Source of the DNA: Planctomycetaceae bacterium
GTDB lineage: Bacteria > Planctomycetota > Planctomycetia > Planctomycetales > Planctomycetaceae
Direction of reading: 5' to 3'
DNA length: 47,678 nucleotides
Assembly (NCBI GenBank): GCA_014762625.1
Contig: JABURQ010000038.1
Coordinates: forward strand, 1 to 47,678
Below are positions 1-8,244 of the stretch, one piece after another (position 1 is the first letter of the stretch; the number at the start of each line of letters is the position of its first letter). The notes beneath the pieces are model-generated. The model saw nothing but the letters and a program-made list of their open reading frames with translations. It was not told the DNA's origin and did not search any database. A program made the position numbers and the translations under genes.

Positions 1-208
1 CCCCCGACATTTTGTGGTCGAAAAATGCTTGCAAATTCCCGTCCCCAGATCCATACTCGGCCTGAACAAACATGACCACATTTACACCAAGACGGTGAGC
101 ACGATGATAATTCAGGACTCCATTGTTCGGCGGGTGCCGGCCTCCCTCGCAGAGAATGCGGCGGAAGACCGATCCTATGACAGGAATCTGCAAAGATTGC
201 AGTTGCAT
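1..208 (-). CDS. Partial hypothetical protein running off the left edge
   Basis: An open frame on the minus strand starts with ATG at 206-208 and stays open to the edge of the window, giving 69 residues without a stop. The composition looks protein-like, with a hydrophobic stretch around NVVMFVQAEY and mixed polar segments. The upstream ribosome binding site is weak. I recognise no family. If real, it points away from the integrase and is cargo of the integrated element. It could also be chance, because a shorter plus-strand frame overlaps it. Confidence 0.33.
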   Translation of the reverse strand, partial: MQLQSLQIPVIGSVFRRILCEGGRHPPNNGVLNYHRAHRLGVNVVMFVQAEYGSGDGNLQAFFDHKMSG

Positions 209-280
209 CCATAATCCGTTGCGTTATGATGCCCGAACGCCGCGACAGAGTGCGACGCTCTCAAAAAACACACACGGCGT

Positions 281-300
281 CTCGATGGTTGCACATCGAG
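281..300. repeat. Perfect 7-bp inverted repeat in the 209-559 gap
   Basis: The arms CTCGATG and CATCGAG flank the 6-nt loop GTTGCA. It lies in the roughly 350-bp gap between the leftward partial ORF and the rightward HTH/integrase pair, where no convincing gene is visible. It could be an operator or a transcript hairpin. No T-run follows on either strand, so it is not an obvious terminator. Confidence 0.3.
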
Positions 301-480
301 CAAAGCGACTAAGCAGGAGTCACACCGCCGTGCATGATTCACGTGCGCACGGATGCCCGTGCACGAAATCAATTCTTGGCTGTTCTTTCGGTCTCTGGGC
401 CAATGCTCGCCCGCCCCCAATAGCAGAAATCTCCCGATAGATCGTGCGTTTTAACGCAGGGAAGACTCGGACGCCAGCGG

Positions 481-518
481 CAAAAAGAAAGCCGCCGGTT
501 GCGCCAACAACCGACGGC
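481..518 (-). terminator. Hairpin with T-run on the minus strand
   Basis: An 11-bp stem with one mismatch (491-501 with 508-518, loop CGCCAA) is followed on the minus strand by a T-rich run (TTTCTTTTTG, from 481-490). This is the shape of a rho-independent terminator for leftward transcripts. It sits just upstream of the rightward HTH gene, where it would block antisense transcription from entering the control region. On the plus strand no T-run follows, so there it would only be a leader hairpin. Confidence 0.35.
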
Positions 519-559
519 CGATGAGTCAGATCACAAAGTTCACGGCTAGGTGCTTTTTC

Positions 560-841
560 ATGTCTGACAGCATCATTAAGGAAGATATGCGCAGTGTCAA
601 GTCTTTTCCGTCGAGAATCCGCCCCGGAGAAGCGATGTCGCTGGCAGAATTTAAGCAGGATTTCGGGATCTCCGACCGGACTTTGGCCCGCTGGAAGCGA
701 GCCATCTTCGAAAAATATCAGCGGGATTTCATTCGTGGTCCTGGTTGCGATCACAAATGGGTTTTCACAGACGACATATTTTATGTGCTCGGTCTCGAGG
801 AGCTTCCCAAATATGAGCCCGAATACAAATGGAGGCAGTGA
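560..841 (+). CDS. Small HTH protein upstream of integrase (excisionase-like?)
   Basis: A 93-residue basic protein. The middle (FKQDFGISDRTLARWKRA) looks like a helix-turn-helix, followed by a segment containing HKWVFTDD that could be a wing. I chose the ATG at 560 because AGGTG lies 8 nt upstream; an in-frame ATG at 521 would abut the upstream hairpin and lacks a ribosome binding site. The stop codon directly abuts the integrase ATG, so the two are probably translationally coupled. Small DNA-binding proteins beside integrases are often recombination directionality factors or element regulators. That role is inferred from position and size; no precise family was recognised. Confidence 0.6.
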   Translation: MSDSIIKEDMRSVKSFPSRIRPGEAMSLAEFKQDFGISDRTLARWKRAIFEKYQRDFIRGPGCDHKWVFTDDIFYVLGLEELPKYEPEYKWRQ

Positions 842-2023
842 ATGAGTATCAAAGTTCGAGTCTTCAAGCGCTCCGACCGCAAGTATTACGAGGCACAGTG
901 GGTCGATCCGATCACTGGCCGCAAGAAAACCCGCTCGACAAAGAAGACCAGTCAGCGGGATGCCGATCGGTTTGCCGCAAAGCTCGAAGATGAATTGATC
1001 AATGGTCCCGATCTGGATCCAGCGAAAATCAAGTGGTCTGACTTCCGTAGTCGGTACGAATCCGAATACGCTTCGACTCTGGCTGAGAAGACGCAACAAA
1101 AAATCGGGACTGCATTTAACAGTTTCGAAGAGCTGGTCTCTCCCGCCTGGTTGGCCACGGTCAGCTCGAATGTGATCAGCAAATATGCGGGGCGTCTTCG
1201 CGCTCAGGATTTGTCGGAGGCGACCATCAAGGGCTACCTCTCCCAGCTGCGGGCCGCGTTTAGCTGGGCTCACAGAGTGGGTCTCATGAATTCTGTGCCT
1301 CACTTCGAAATGCCGAAGCGAGTCAACAAATCGAAAGGTCGGGCTCTGACTGCCGAAGAATTCGACCGGATGGTTGACGCGACTGCCAAGACGGTCGGTG
1401 AAGAATATTCCGCCCGCTGGACTCGATTCTTGCGCGGTCTCTGGTGGTCTGGTCTGCGGTTGGGCGAGGCGATCGCTCTCAGTTGGGACAATGATGAAGA
1501 AATCATGGTTGACCTGTCTGGAGGTCGCCCGATGTTCCGGATCCGTGCGGAAGCCGAAAAGGCCAAGAAAGACCGTTATCTTCCGATGGCTCCCGAGTTC
1601 GCCGAGCTGCTCGAACAAACCCCCAGCAAAGCGAGAAGGGGATACGTTTTTCCGCTGATGGAAACCCGCACCTTGAAACCGTCGGGGCGAGTGAAAGTCT
1701 ACGCGGCCAGCAAGGTGATCTGCGACATTGGCGCGGAAGCGGGCGTGATTGTCGGCAAGAAACGATCGGGAGATCCGAAATTCGCTTCGGCCCACGATCT
1801 TCGCCGCGCGTTCGGCTATCGCTGGGGAATGCGCGTATTGCCTCCTGTGCTGATGGAGCTGATGAGGCACGAATCGATCACGACGACCATGGAATATTAC
1901 GTGGGTCGCAATGCGGAAGCAGCAGCGGACGCCGTCTGGCGTGCTTTTGGTGAATCGGTGCACGACTCTACTAACACTTTTGCTAACACTAATGATTCAG
2001 AGGGGCAGGTCGTTCCGGACTGA
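842..2023 (+). CDS. Tyrosine site-specific recombinase (integrase)
   Basis: A 393-residue phage/island-type integrase. The N-terminal third resembles an arm-binding and core-binding (SAM-like) region. The C-terminal catalytic domain shows the tyrosine-recombinase set: Arg206 in GLRLGEA, His318 and Arg321 in HDLRRAF, His343 in HESITTTM and the nucleophile Tyr352. It would cut and rejoin DNA at att sites through a 3'-phosphotyrosine intermediate. It starts directly at the stop of the small HTH gene and ends 35 bp before the 3' end of tRNA-Cys. That is the usual arrangement of an element integrated in a tRNA 3' end, with the body of the element to the left, outside the window. No truncation is seen, so it should be active. 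Confidence 0.93.
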   Translation: MSIKVRVFKRSDRKYYEAQWVDPITGRKKTRSTKKTSQRDADRFAAKLEDELINGPDLDPAKIKWSDFRSRYESEYASTLAEKTQQKIGTAFNSFEELVSPAWLATVSSNVISKYAGRLRAQDLSEATIKGYLSQLRAAFSWAHRVGLMNSVPHFEMPKRVNKSKGRALTAEEFDRMVDATAKTVGEEYSARWTRFLRGLWWSGLRLGEAIALSWDNDEEIMVDLSGGRPMFRIRAEAEKAKKDRYLPMAPEFAELLEQTPSKARRGYVFPLMETRTLKPSGRVKVYAASKVICDIGAEAGVIVGKKRSGDPKFASAHDLRRAFGYRWGMRVLPPVLMELMRHESITTTMEYYVGRNAEAAADAVWRAFGESVHDSTNTFANTNDSEGQVVPD

Positions 2024-2058
2024 CCTGATAAAACCCCTTTAATGACAGTGTTAAAAAG

Positions 2059-2131
2059 AGGCGCCGCCCGGATTCGAACCGGGGAATGACGGATTTGCAA
2101 TCCGTTGCCTTAGCCACTTGGCCACGGCGCC
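2059..2131 (-). tRNA. tRNA-Cys (GCA)
   Basis: Read on the minus strand, this folds as a 73-nt cloverleaf: a 7-bp acceptor stem (GGCGCCG with CGGCGCC), a D arm containing AAGTGGCTAAGGC, anticodon stem ACGGA/TCCGT around loop TTGCAAA (anticodon GCA), and a T arm with TTCGAAT. The discriminator base is U73, as expected for tRNA-Cys. CCA is not encoded; a T-run follows the 3' end. The 3' end faces the integrase and is the likely attachment site. Confidence 0.95.
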
Positions 2132-2672
2132 CTGTAACTCCCTTACCAGCCCGTTGAAAAACTCAATTTGACTACGAATGATTTTTTGAGCTGAATCACA
2201 TCGTCATCAATTCTCGATGAGTCATGGGACTCACCTGCGAAATGTTTCCTCGTGCTCACCTCAAAACTCTCATTCTCGCCAACAAATCCGTTTCTCAACA
2301 CGCTGTTACGGGTTATACGGAATTGATCGGATATCCTGACAATCTTCTGAAGTCTTTTTCTGTCAGGATCTTGGAGATGCGAAAAATATTCACTTCGCCA
2401 GGTCGTCTCCCTGAACTCCGATCCTCAGATGCTAGCTGTTCTCGGCGATTTGATCAAGAAAACGGAAAACAGAAAGACCACAAAGAACGGGAAAACCCGG
2501 CAATCTTTGCCGATTACCGCTGCCCCCCAAGTTCCGTAAGTGGGCGAAAAAATGGATGAGGAGCGTGGAATCGGAAACCGGACGACAGTAGCATCGGGGA
2601 TTCCGGCCCTCACAAGCTGGTTCTGTCATTTCACGACAAGCTCGACACCAAAATCCAGGTAATGGTTCATTT
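2132..2672. other. 540-bp gap without a convincing gene
   Basis: All frames here are short or have implausible composition. A perfect hairpin lies at 2498-2512 (CGGCAA, loop TCT, TTGCCG) but without a T-run. A short frame ending in a lysine-rich segment near 2430-2540 could be a gene remnant; I could not identify it. The right end should hold the promoter of the gene that starts at 2673. Confidence 0.4.
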
Positions 2673-3488
2673 ATGATTGATTCCGAAGAGATTTCCGAAA
2701 CCGAAGATCAACTGATTCAGACCGCTCAAGTCGCCGTTAGTTCCTGTAACTGGGTGGTGGGCGAGTGTGCGGCGAAATGGACGAAAAAGTATGCTAAAGG
2801 GCGTACCGACGCCGATTTCGCCACCGAAATTGGACTCACTCCCGATCAGGTGTTTCAGCGACGCCGGGTCTGGGAAACGTTCGGCGACGTCTACAAAGAA
2901 TACAATTCCTTGAAGTGGTCTCATTTTTATGTCGCTTTGAACTGGGACGACGCTCCCGAATGTCTGCAATGGGCGGAAGATAACGAAGCGACTGTCGCCG
3001 AGATGCGGGCCTGGCGTCGTGCCGTTCAGGGCGAAGATCTGACCGAAGCAGCCATCGATCAGGAATACAGCGAGTGGGGCGGCGACCCGCATGTCGTACA
3101 CGTCCCCTTTGAGAATACGCTCGTCAAGGACCCTGCCGATATGCCGGTTCCCTCAGGCGAAGGGAGCCGACTCCGCAGCGGCGGGCAGGCTGCTGAAACA
3201 GTCGCCGCTCACGCTCGGGAGTCACAGTCGGGTGAGGATTACGCCCCGTTCAATCAGGGAGCGACCGCCGTTCCCAAATCAGAGTCGGGGGGAGCGACCG
3301 CCACTCAGACATCGCCGCGCGAGCAGGCCGAACAACTGGTCAAAAAATTGACCGTGGCCCTGGAACGGTTTGAAAAAGAAGTGACGCCGACCATCGCCCG
3401 GGAAATGCCCAAGCTCGATGAAAAGATGCGTTCTCGTTTACTCAAAGCACTGCACGAAGTGAACGGTCGGATCTCGCGGATTTATTAG
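2673..3488 (+). CDS. Hypothetical acidic protein, DNA-binding-like N-terminus
   Basis: A 271-residue soluble protein with no signal peptide or membrane segment. The N-terminal half (about 1-150) is helical, with a HTH-like segment (DADFATEIGLTPDQVFQRRR) and several Trp-rich turns. The middle (about 160-225) is low-complexity and rich in Ser, Gly and Ala, typical of a linker. The C-terminus (about 230-271) is a charged helix. It starts at ATG 2673 with AGG about 11 nt upstream. The order resembles ParB/KorB-like N-terminal HTH proteins, but I do not recognise the family and the function is unknown. It converges on the beta-RFAP synthase gene with only 4 bp between the stop codons. Confidence 0.75.
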   Translation: MIDSEEISETEDQLIQTAQVAVSSCNWVVGECAAKWTKKYAKGRTDADFATEIGLTPDQVFQRRRVWETFGDVYKEYNSLKWSHFYVALNWDDAPECLQWAEDNEATVAEMRAWRRAVQGEDLTEAAIDQEYSEWGGDPHVVHVPFENTLVKDPADMPVPSGEGSRLRSGGQAAETVAAHARESQSGEDYAPFNQGATAVPKSESGGATATQTSPREQAEQLVKKLTVALERFEKEVTPTIAREMPKLDEKMRSRLLKALHEVNGRISRIY

Positions 3489-3492
3489 TGCT

Positions 3493-4479
3493 TTAGTCGC
3501 TGAGTGCCGAGACTTCATTGGTCGGCACGACACGGGCACCGGAATTCAGGGGCTGCACGATCTCCATGCGGCAATCCGCATATTCGGGTTGTAACAGGAT
3601 CTCGGACTTCAGGTGAGACGCCTGCGCGGCTCCTTCGCAGAAAGCAAAAATCGTCGGTCCCCAGGAGGATTGCCCGACTCCCTGAATGCCGTGATTTCGG
3701 AGCCAATCCACCAGGTTGCGCATCCGTTCGTTGGCGTAGCGTCCTCCTTGAACGGGAGCGAAATAATCACCGACGATCGCTCCATATTCATAGATCGCCG
3801 AGGAGAGGGCGGCAAAATCGGATTCCTGCAGGGCGGGGAGTATTTCCATTAAGACGAGTTGGCACAAACGGCTGGTCACGTCGAGGGGCATGTCGTCGAG
3901 TTCGGCAAAGGCCTGCTCTTCCGCCTCCCCCGAAAGCCCTTGGGTTTCGGGAGGCGTGATCAGCAAAATACGCCAGTCGGGGCTGACGGTCTGATGTGCG
4001 ACGAGCGTTCCCAAGTCGGATTCCTGTCGTTTTCCGCCATCGACAAGAAATCCGCCTCGCTGAAAACCGTGAACCCCTAAAGCTGACCGCCGACCACGAC
4101 CCACAAATTTCGCCAACTGATCGAGGGGGTGTTGATGCCCGTAAAGGTAATCGAGCCCGTGAGCAATGCCCATCGCGAGTTGTGTTCCGGTCCCGAGACC
4201 GGAGTGAAGTGAAGCGTCCGCCTCGACGGCAATCGCGACGGGAGAATTGTCGGACGTTGCGACCTGATCGCGATATCGGTCGCGATACTCGAACACTTTT
4301 TGCTCCAGCGGTGCAGGAGAGTGTACCGCATCCTCCTCCGCGAGCGAGAGCGTGACTTGGATTTCCGGCCATCCGATCATCATACCGATTCCGCCGAATA
4401 ATCGATCGCGATGCCTCCCGTTCGTTAGAGGACCAAAGTGAAGACGCGAACCGGTCTGGATATAGACGGAATGAGGCAT
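3493..4479 (-). CDS. Beta-ribofuranosylaminobenzene 5'-phosphate synthase, GHMP family
   Basis: A 328-residue GHMP-kinase-fold protein. It begins with SRLHFGPLTNG-type sequence typical of beta-RFAP synthases and carries the glycine/serine-rich loop LHSGLGTGTQLA, equivalent to the GHMP phosphate-binding motif. In the methanopterin pathway this enzyme joins 4-hydroxybenzoate or 4-aminobenzoate to phosphoribosyl pyrophosphate, the first committed step of the tetrahydromethanopterin side chain. Planctomycetes are known to carry these C1-carrier genes. It lies 29 bp behind the DUF447 gene, a frequent neighbour in this pathway, so the two are probably one transcript. The ATG at 4479 is preferred over an in-frame TTG at 4500; neither has a clear ribosome binding site. 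Confidence 0.85.
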   Translation of the reverse strand: MPHSVYIQTGSRLHFGPLTNGRHRDRLFGGIGMMIGWPEIQVTLSLAEEDAVHSPAPLEQKVFEYRDRYRDQVATSDNSPVAIAVEADASLHSGLGTGTQLAMGIAHGLDYLYGHQHPLDQLAKFVGRGRRSALGVHGFQRGGFLVDGGKRQESDLGTLVAHQTVSPDWRILLITPPETQGLSGEAEEQAFAELDDMPLDVTSRLCQLVLMEILPALQESDFAALSSAIYEYGAIVGDYFAPVQGGRYANERMRNLVDWLRNHGIQGVGQSSWGPTIFAFCEGAAQASHLKSEILLQPEYADCRMEIVQPLNSGARVVPTNEVSALSD

Positions 4480-4508
4480 ACGATTAATTTTCAACAGCAA
4501 CTGAAATA

Positions 4509-5096
4509 TTAGAAAGTATTCTGATTGTCTTCATCATAGTTGGCGATGTGTTCACGAAGCAAATCAAAGGCGGCTTGTTCTTGCTCGCCGGCTGTTTTCG
4601 CAACCAGAATTCCAAGTCGCTCGACCTCGGATTGGATTTCATCCGCCTCCATCAGAAACAAACGAGTCGCCAGGACCGCCAATTCCAACACCGCATGTTT
4701 GGCGCGATTAAATCCCCAAACATCGCGCAGATGCCCGCGATGAACGACTCGGGTCTGGAGAGTGGAGCGTTCCGAGGAATCGTCGATGTCGGTGACGACA
4801 AATTCGTACCAGCGGCAGGCGTCCAGTAACACGCGTCCCGAGATCTGCTCGGCGGGTCGTGTCTCCGGTTCCGGATCGAGCTGATTGATGGCGGCTTTCG
4901 CGAGCAGTAAAACATCATCGACGACATGAAAGACTCCCGCTCCCGTACGCACCAGATTGGCGAAGGTTCGAGATGTCTGGAAGGGACGAAACAAAAACTC
5001 CGTCTGCGCGCGATTCACAATCGGTCCCATCGGAGAGACGTTCAGGCCATCGTCGTCATTCAATGACGTCACCAGGCCTTCAAGAATTAACGGCAT
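4509..5096 (-). CDS. DUF447 family protein, methanopterin-linked
   Basis: About 195 residues. The start MPLILEGLVTS and the segment NVSPMGPIV match the beginning of DUF447 proteins, which have a flavin-reductase-like split-barrel look and travel with methanopterin biosynthesis genes in archaea, methylotrophs and planctomycetes. The C-terminal half is helical and acidic. I chose the ATG at 5096 because conservation starts there; upstream in-frame codons reach 5174 but look non-coding. It lies between bamA and beta-RFAP synthase in the same direction. A biochemical role is not established; an FMN-linked reductive step in pterin synthesis is conjecture from the fold and the neighbourhood. Confidence 0.78.
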   Translation of the reverse strand: MPLILEGLVTSLNDDDGLNVSPMGPIVNRAQTEFLFRPFQTSRTFANLVRTGAGVFHVVDDVLLLAKAAINQLDPEPETRPAEQISGRVLLDACRWYEFVVTDIDDSSERSTLQTRVVHRGHLRDVWGFNRAKHAVLELAVLATRLFLMEADEIQSEVERLGILVAKTAGEQEQAAFDLLREHIANYDEDNQNTF

Positions 5097-5174
5097 AACG
5101 ATACCTGCAGCGGGGAATTGTTTTCCCGAGAATAGCACGGCGGTCATCGAGATGCACTGATGCTTCGACAACAA

Positions 5175-7937
5175 TCAGCGAGTGACTCCGACATAAAACG
5201 CAAACAATTGTTCGTCGTCCGTCGGTTCGGAGAGAATCGGAACCGCCCAGTCAAACGCCATCGGAACTGGTCCCATGGCGGGAATCTTCAGACGAATCCC
5301 TCCCCCCACCGTAAGCCGAAAGGCGTCGAAACTGACGTCCGGTTCCACGGTACCAAAATCCGTAAAGGCGACCATGGAGAACGTTTCATCGGCGGTAATC
5401 GGAATCATATACTGAACCGAACCGAGTGCCTGAAACTGGCCCCCGATTTCCACGCCGTTCTCTTTAGGAGAAACGCCTCGGAAATCGAATCCGCGGAAGC
5501 TCGAATATCCCCCCGCGTAATAGCGCTCGAAGATCGGAGTATCATTCCCGGTCCAACCGATATCGCCCGAGAAACTGAGAATATGTTTTCCCTGACCGTC
5601 GATCCGGCTGTACGTGGTGAAGAACTGGCTGGCGCTCAAATCGACACGAGGATATGTGAATTCTCCGTAACCTTGTTCGTAGGCTGCTGTCACGATGTGT
5701 CCTTCACTCGGGAGGAAGGAGGAGTCGCGGGTATCGTAAGTGGCGTTGGCTCGAACGGTCGTCAGAAAATTCGACCCCACCGCATCCAAGAGATCCTGTG
5801 GAGGAGGGGCACCGCGTGGGTTATAGAGTTGAACGTCTTCGAGACGGAACGCCACTCCCGCCGACCATTCCGGCGTGAATTGATAACCGAAATTCACTCG
5901 ACCGCCGGCCCGCTGTTCGCTCCAGCTATCGAAGTAACGCTGATAGTAGAAGCCGCTCAGCCCGAGGCTCACATTGGTGTCCAGAAAATACGGATTGGTC
6001 CAACTGACCGAATAGCGGCTGACCTCGCTTCCGGGTACGGCTTCCAGACGAAACGACTGGCCGCCACCTCGGAACGCACGTCCCTCAAGAATATCTTCAA
6101 TGCTCGAAGGCGGGCGAAAGAGATCGAAGTTGCGCTCGTCGAGCACGATATTTCCGACGAGTCCGGAGTTACTGTTGACCCCGGCACCAAACATCAAACG
6201 TCCCGTTCGGGCTTCCTGAACGTAAACGTCGAGGTCGCCTTCGCGGTACGGCTGTACGAAGCCGAGCGGCGGACCATTGAGGGCGGGACCGAACGGATCC
6301 CCTTGGGGCGTATTATCCCAGAGCAAGTTCCCCGGTTGCTCGATTCCGTTTTCGTAACTTTGTCCCCGGATTGTGGAGGGTGTTCCGTAATCCTGACTCT
6401 GCCCTCGGATGACTTTCGGCTCCGAGAAATCCTCTCTGAGAATCTGGCTTAGCGGGACGCTGTAGGTTGTTTCTTCAAAGGATTGGCCGCGGATGATTCC
6501 GTCGGGGCGATGGAGCGATCGGCTGAGACGAGTCTCGGCTTCAGGGACCGGCGTAAATTTGACCTGTGGCCCTCCCGTGGAGGCATCGAAAAGTTGATTC
6601 CGGTTAATGCGTTGTTCGCTACGACGGATTTCCAACGGATTCGCGAGATCACCAGGAAACACAGTCATACTGTTGACGATCACGGACTCTTTCGTATGGG
6701 AGACCGCTCGTCCTCCGTTGCCGGTGATGTGGACATTCACGCGACGAATTCGCCACACCTCATCCTCATCGACCAGCAACTCCAGGTCGATCACGCCGGG
6801 AGTTTCCAGAAACTTGGGAATCGCCTCGACCGAGGCGTTAATTCGGCCCATCTCTCCGTACTTCTTGCGAATCTCGGAAATATCCTCGTTGAGATTGCGG
6901 GTGGTGAAATAATCCCCCGGTAGGGTTTTCATTTCGCGACGGATTTCATTTTCATTCAGGACGCGCATGCCGTTGAGTTCGATGTTTCGGATGCGGTAGC
7001 GCGGGCCTTCCTTGATGGAGTAGGTTACATAGACGTTCTCGCGGTAGTCTCCCTCGAAGCGGACTTTCTTCTCGATCTCGACGTCAAAATATCCGAGGGC
7101 GTTGTAGTACGAACGGAGTGCCGACATATCGTCGGTCAGGCTGGAGGGATCGAACTTTCCGCCGAAAAACCACAGCAAACGGGTTTTGGTTTGCAGCTTG
7201 GTCTTCAGCACGCGGGAACTGATGTCTTGATTCCCTTCAAAGTCGATGTCGGCGACGGTAACCTTTTTGCCTTCTTTAATCTGGAAAACGACTTCACGAT
7301 CGTTCTTGTCACTGCCGCGCAGGAGCTTCACCTCCACGGTTCCGTAACCTTGATCCTTGTATTCCCGCTCGATCCGACGGGCGGCTTCTTTGTTCAAAGC
7401 CACATCGTAGGGGCTCCCTTTTCGCAATCCGGTCAGCACTTCGAGATAGCTGTCGGCGTATTTTTTATTCCCGTGGAATTCGACATTCTGCACGATCGGT
7501 CGTTCCAGAATGCGAAAAATCACGACGGGACCGATGCTCGTGTCTTCGACCCGAGGTTCCACGCTATAGAACCAGCGGGTGCTGTAGAGTTTTCGAACAT
7601 CCTCGCGCACCTGACGAGGAGAGAGCGGCTTGCCGGGTTGCGAATTGATCCGCATGAGCAACGCTTTGGGAACGATGGTTTGCAAGCCTTCAAATTTGAC
7701 TTCGGCGATAATCTCGTCTGTTTCTTCCAGAGGATACCGTCGACGAGGCACGACCACAGGACCACCCGCTCCGGGAGCCGGTCCCATCGAGGGTTGGGCC
7801 ACGATCGGTTGAGGTTCTGCGCAGGAAAACACCAGAATCGTCACAGCGAACGCCAACCGACAAATCAGTAACCATCGGTTACCGGTCTCACGGGGGGGCA
7901 GACTGTTCTCGTTCTGAAATGGGAGTCCAGATGTCAT
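5175..7937 (-). CDS. bamA: BamA/Omp85 outer-membrane assembly protein
   Basis: A 920-residue precursor. Residues about 20-48 form a signal peptide ending near IVAQP. Next come about five POTRA-like repeats (roughly residues 75-440), each with the beta-alpha-alpha-beta-beta pattern, then a linker, then a C-terminal beta-barrel (roughly 580-920) ending in an alternating hydrophobic strand. The SSFRGF segment corresponds to the conserved (V/I)RG(F/Y) motif of Omp85 loop 6. It would insert beta-barrel proteins into the outer membrane. It is larger than the E. coli protein (about 810) because of a Pro-rich N-terminal spacer and the linker, which carries the repeat IRGQS three times. The start ATG has AGGA upstream. 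It heads the leftward cluster with DUF447 and beta-RFAP synthase. Confidence 0.93.
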   Translation of the reverse strand: MTSGLPFQNENSLPPRETGNRWLLICRLAFAVTILVFSCAEPQPIVAQPSMGPAPGAGGPVVVPRRRYPLEETDEIIAEVKFEGLQTIVPKALLMRINSQPGKPLSPRQVREDVRKLYSTRWFYSVEPRVEDTSIGPVVIFRILERPIVQNVEFHGNKKYADSYLEVLTGLRKGSPYDVALNKEAARRIEREYKDQGYGTVEVKLLRGSDKNDREVVFQIKEGKKVTVADIDFEGNQDISSRVLKTKLQTKTRLLWFFGGKFDPSSLTDDMSALRSYYNALGYFDVEIEKKVRFEGDYRENVYVTYSIKEGPRYRIRNIELNGMRVLNENEIRREMKTLPGDYFTTRNLNEDISEIRKKYGEMGRINASVEAIPKFLETPGVIDLELLVDEDEVWRIRRVNVHITGNGGRAVSHTKESVIVNSMTVFPGDLANPLEIRRSEQRINRNQLFDASTGGPQVKFTPVPEAETRLSRSLHRPDGIIRGQSFEETTYSVPLSQILREDFSEPKVIRGQSQDYGTPSTIRGQSYENGIEQPGNLLWDNTPQGDPFGPALNGPPLGFVQPYREGDLDVYVQEARTGRLMFGAGVNSNSGLVGNIVLDERNFDLFRPPSSIEDILEGRAFRGGGQSFRLEAVPGSEVSRYSVSWTNPYFLDTNVSLGLSGFYYQRYFDSWSEQRAGGRVNFGYQFTPEWSAGVAFRLEDVQLYNPRGAPPPQDLLDAVGSNFLTTVRANATYDTRDSSFLPSEGHIVTAAYEQGYGEFTYPRVDLSASQFFTTYSRIDGQGKHILSFSGDIGWTGNDTPIFERYYAGGYSSFRGFDFRGVSPKENGVEIGGQFQALGSVQYMIPITADETFSMVAFTDFGTVEPDVSFDAFRLTVGGGIRLKIPAMGPVPMAFDWAVPILSEPTDDEQLFAFYVGVTR

Positions 7938-8008
7938 GCAAACGACTTCCTGATCGTTTTCGGCGTGACGAATGTCGATTCAGTGGGTTGAGAGGAGATA
8001 AGGCACGA

Positions 8009-8042
8009 CTTCCCCGGGAGCCTCCATGCTCGCCGGGCGAAG
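8009..8042. repeat. Strong hairpin upstream of the reverse transcriptase
   Basis: A 13-bp stem (CTTC + CCCGG + GAGC pairing with GCTC, CCGGG and GAAG) closes a 6-nt loop, with single bulged bases at 8032 and 8038. It lies in the 307-bp gap between divergent bamA and the reverse transcriptase. A second, weaker stem is CACCTT 8052-8057 with AAGGTG 8070-8075. The rest of the gap holds no ORF. This could be a structured RNA such as part of a retron msr/msd, or a 5' leader element of bamA. Confidence 0.4.
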
Positions 8043-8173
8043 ACGTTAACTCACCTTCACCGATCGGATAAGGTGTGAACGGGATTGGTAATGGATAAGT
8101 GGAATCCCCACAAGAGGAAACTGAGTCGTTTGAGCGTTGGTAAATTAGGGAATTCAGGAAATAATCTCAGTCC

Positions 8174-8202
8174 CTGACTTCAAGCAATTCTGCCGCTACA
8201 AT
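8174..8202 (+). promoter_or_regulatory. Candidate promoter for the reverse transcriptase operon
   Basis: A -10 hexamer TACAAT (8197-8202) lies 17 bp behind a -35-like CTGACT (8174-8179). Transcription would start near 8209, about 35 nt before the ATG. The octamer CTACAATT containing the -10 is repeated at 8223-8230. If this is the main promoter, a retron RNA upstream would need its own promoter. Confidence 0.35.
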
Positions 8203-8244
8203 TGGGCGACTGATTGTCATATCTACAATTTCTCGGACTGACCG

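Noticed and set aside
320-1963. 547-codon open frame on the minus strand
   Set aside because: It is antisense to the integrase, whose catalytic motifs are clear. The translated protein is rich in His, Arg and Phe with no domain, typical of a GC-rich shadow frame.
5160-6452. 430-codon plus-strand frame opposite bamA
   Set aside because: It is the complement of the BamA barrel, with no signal peptide, domain or ribosome binding site.
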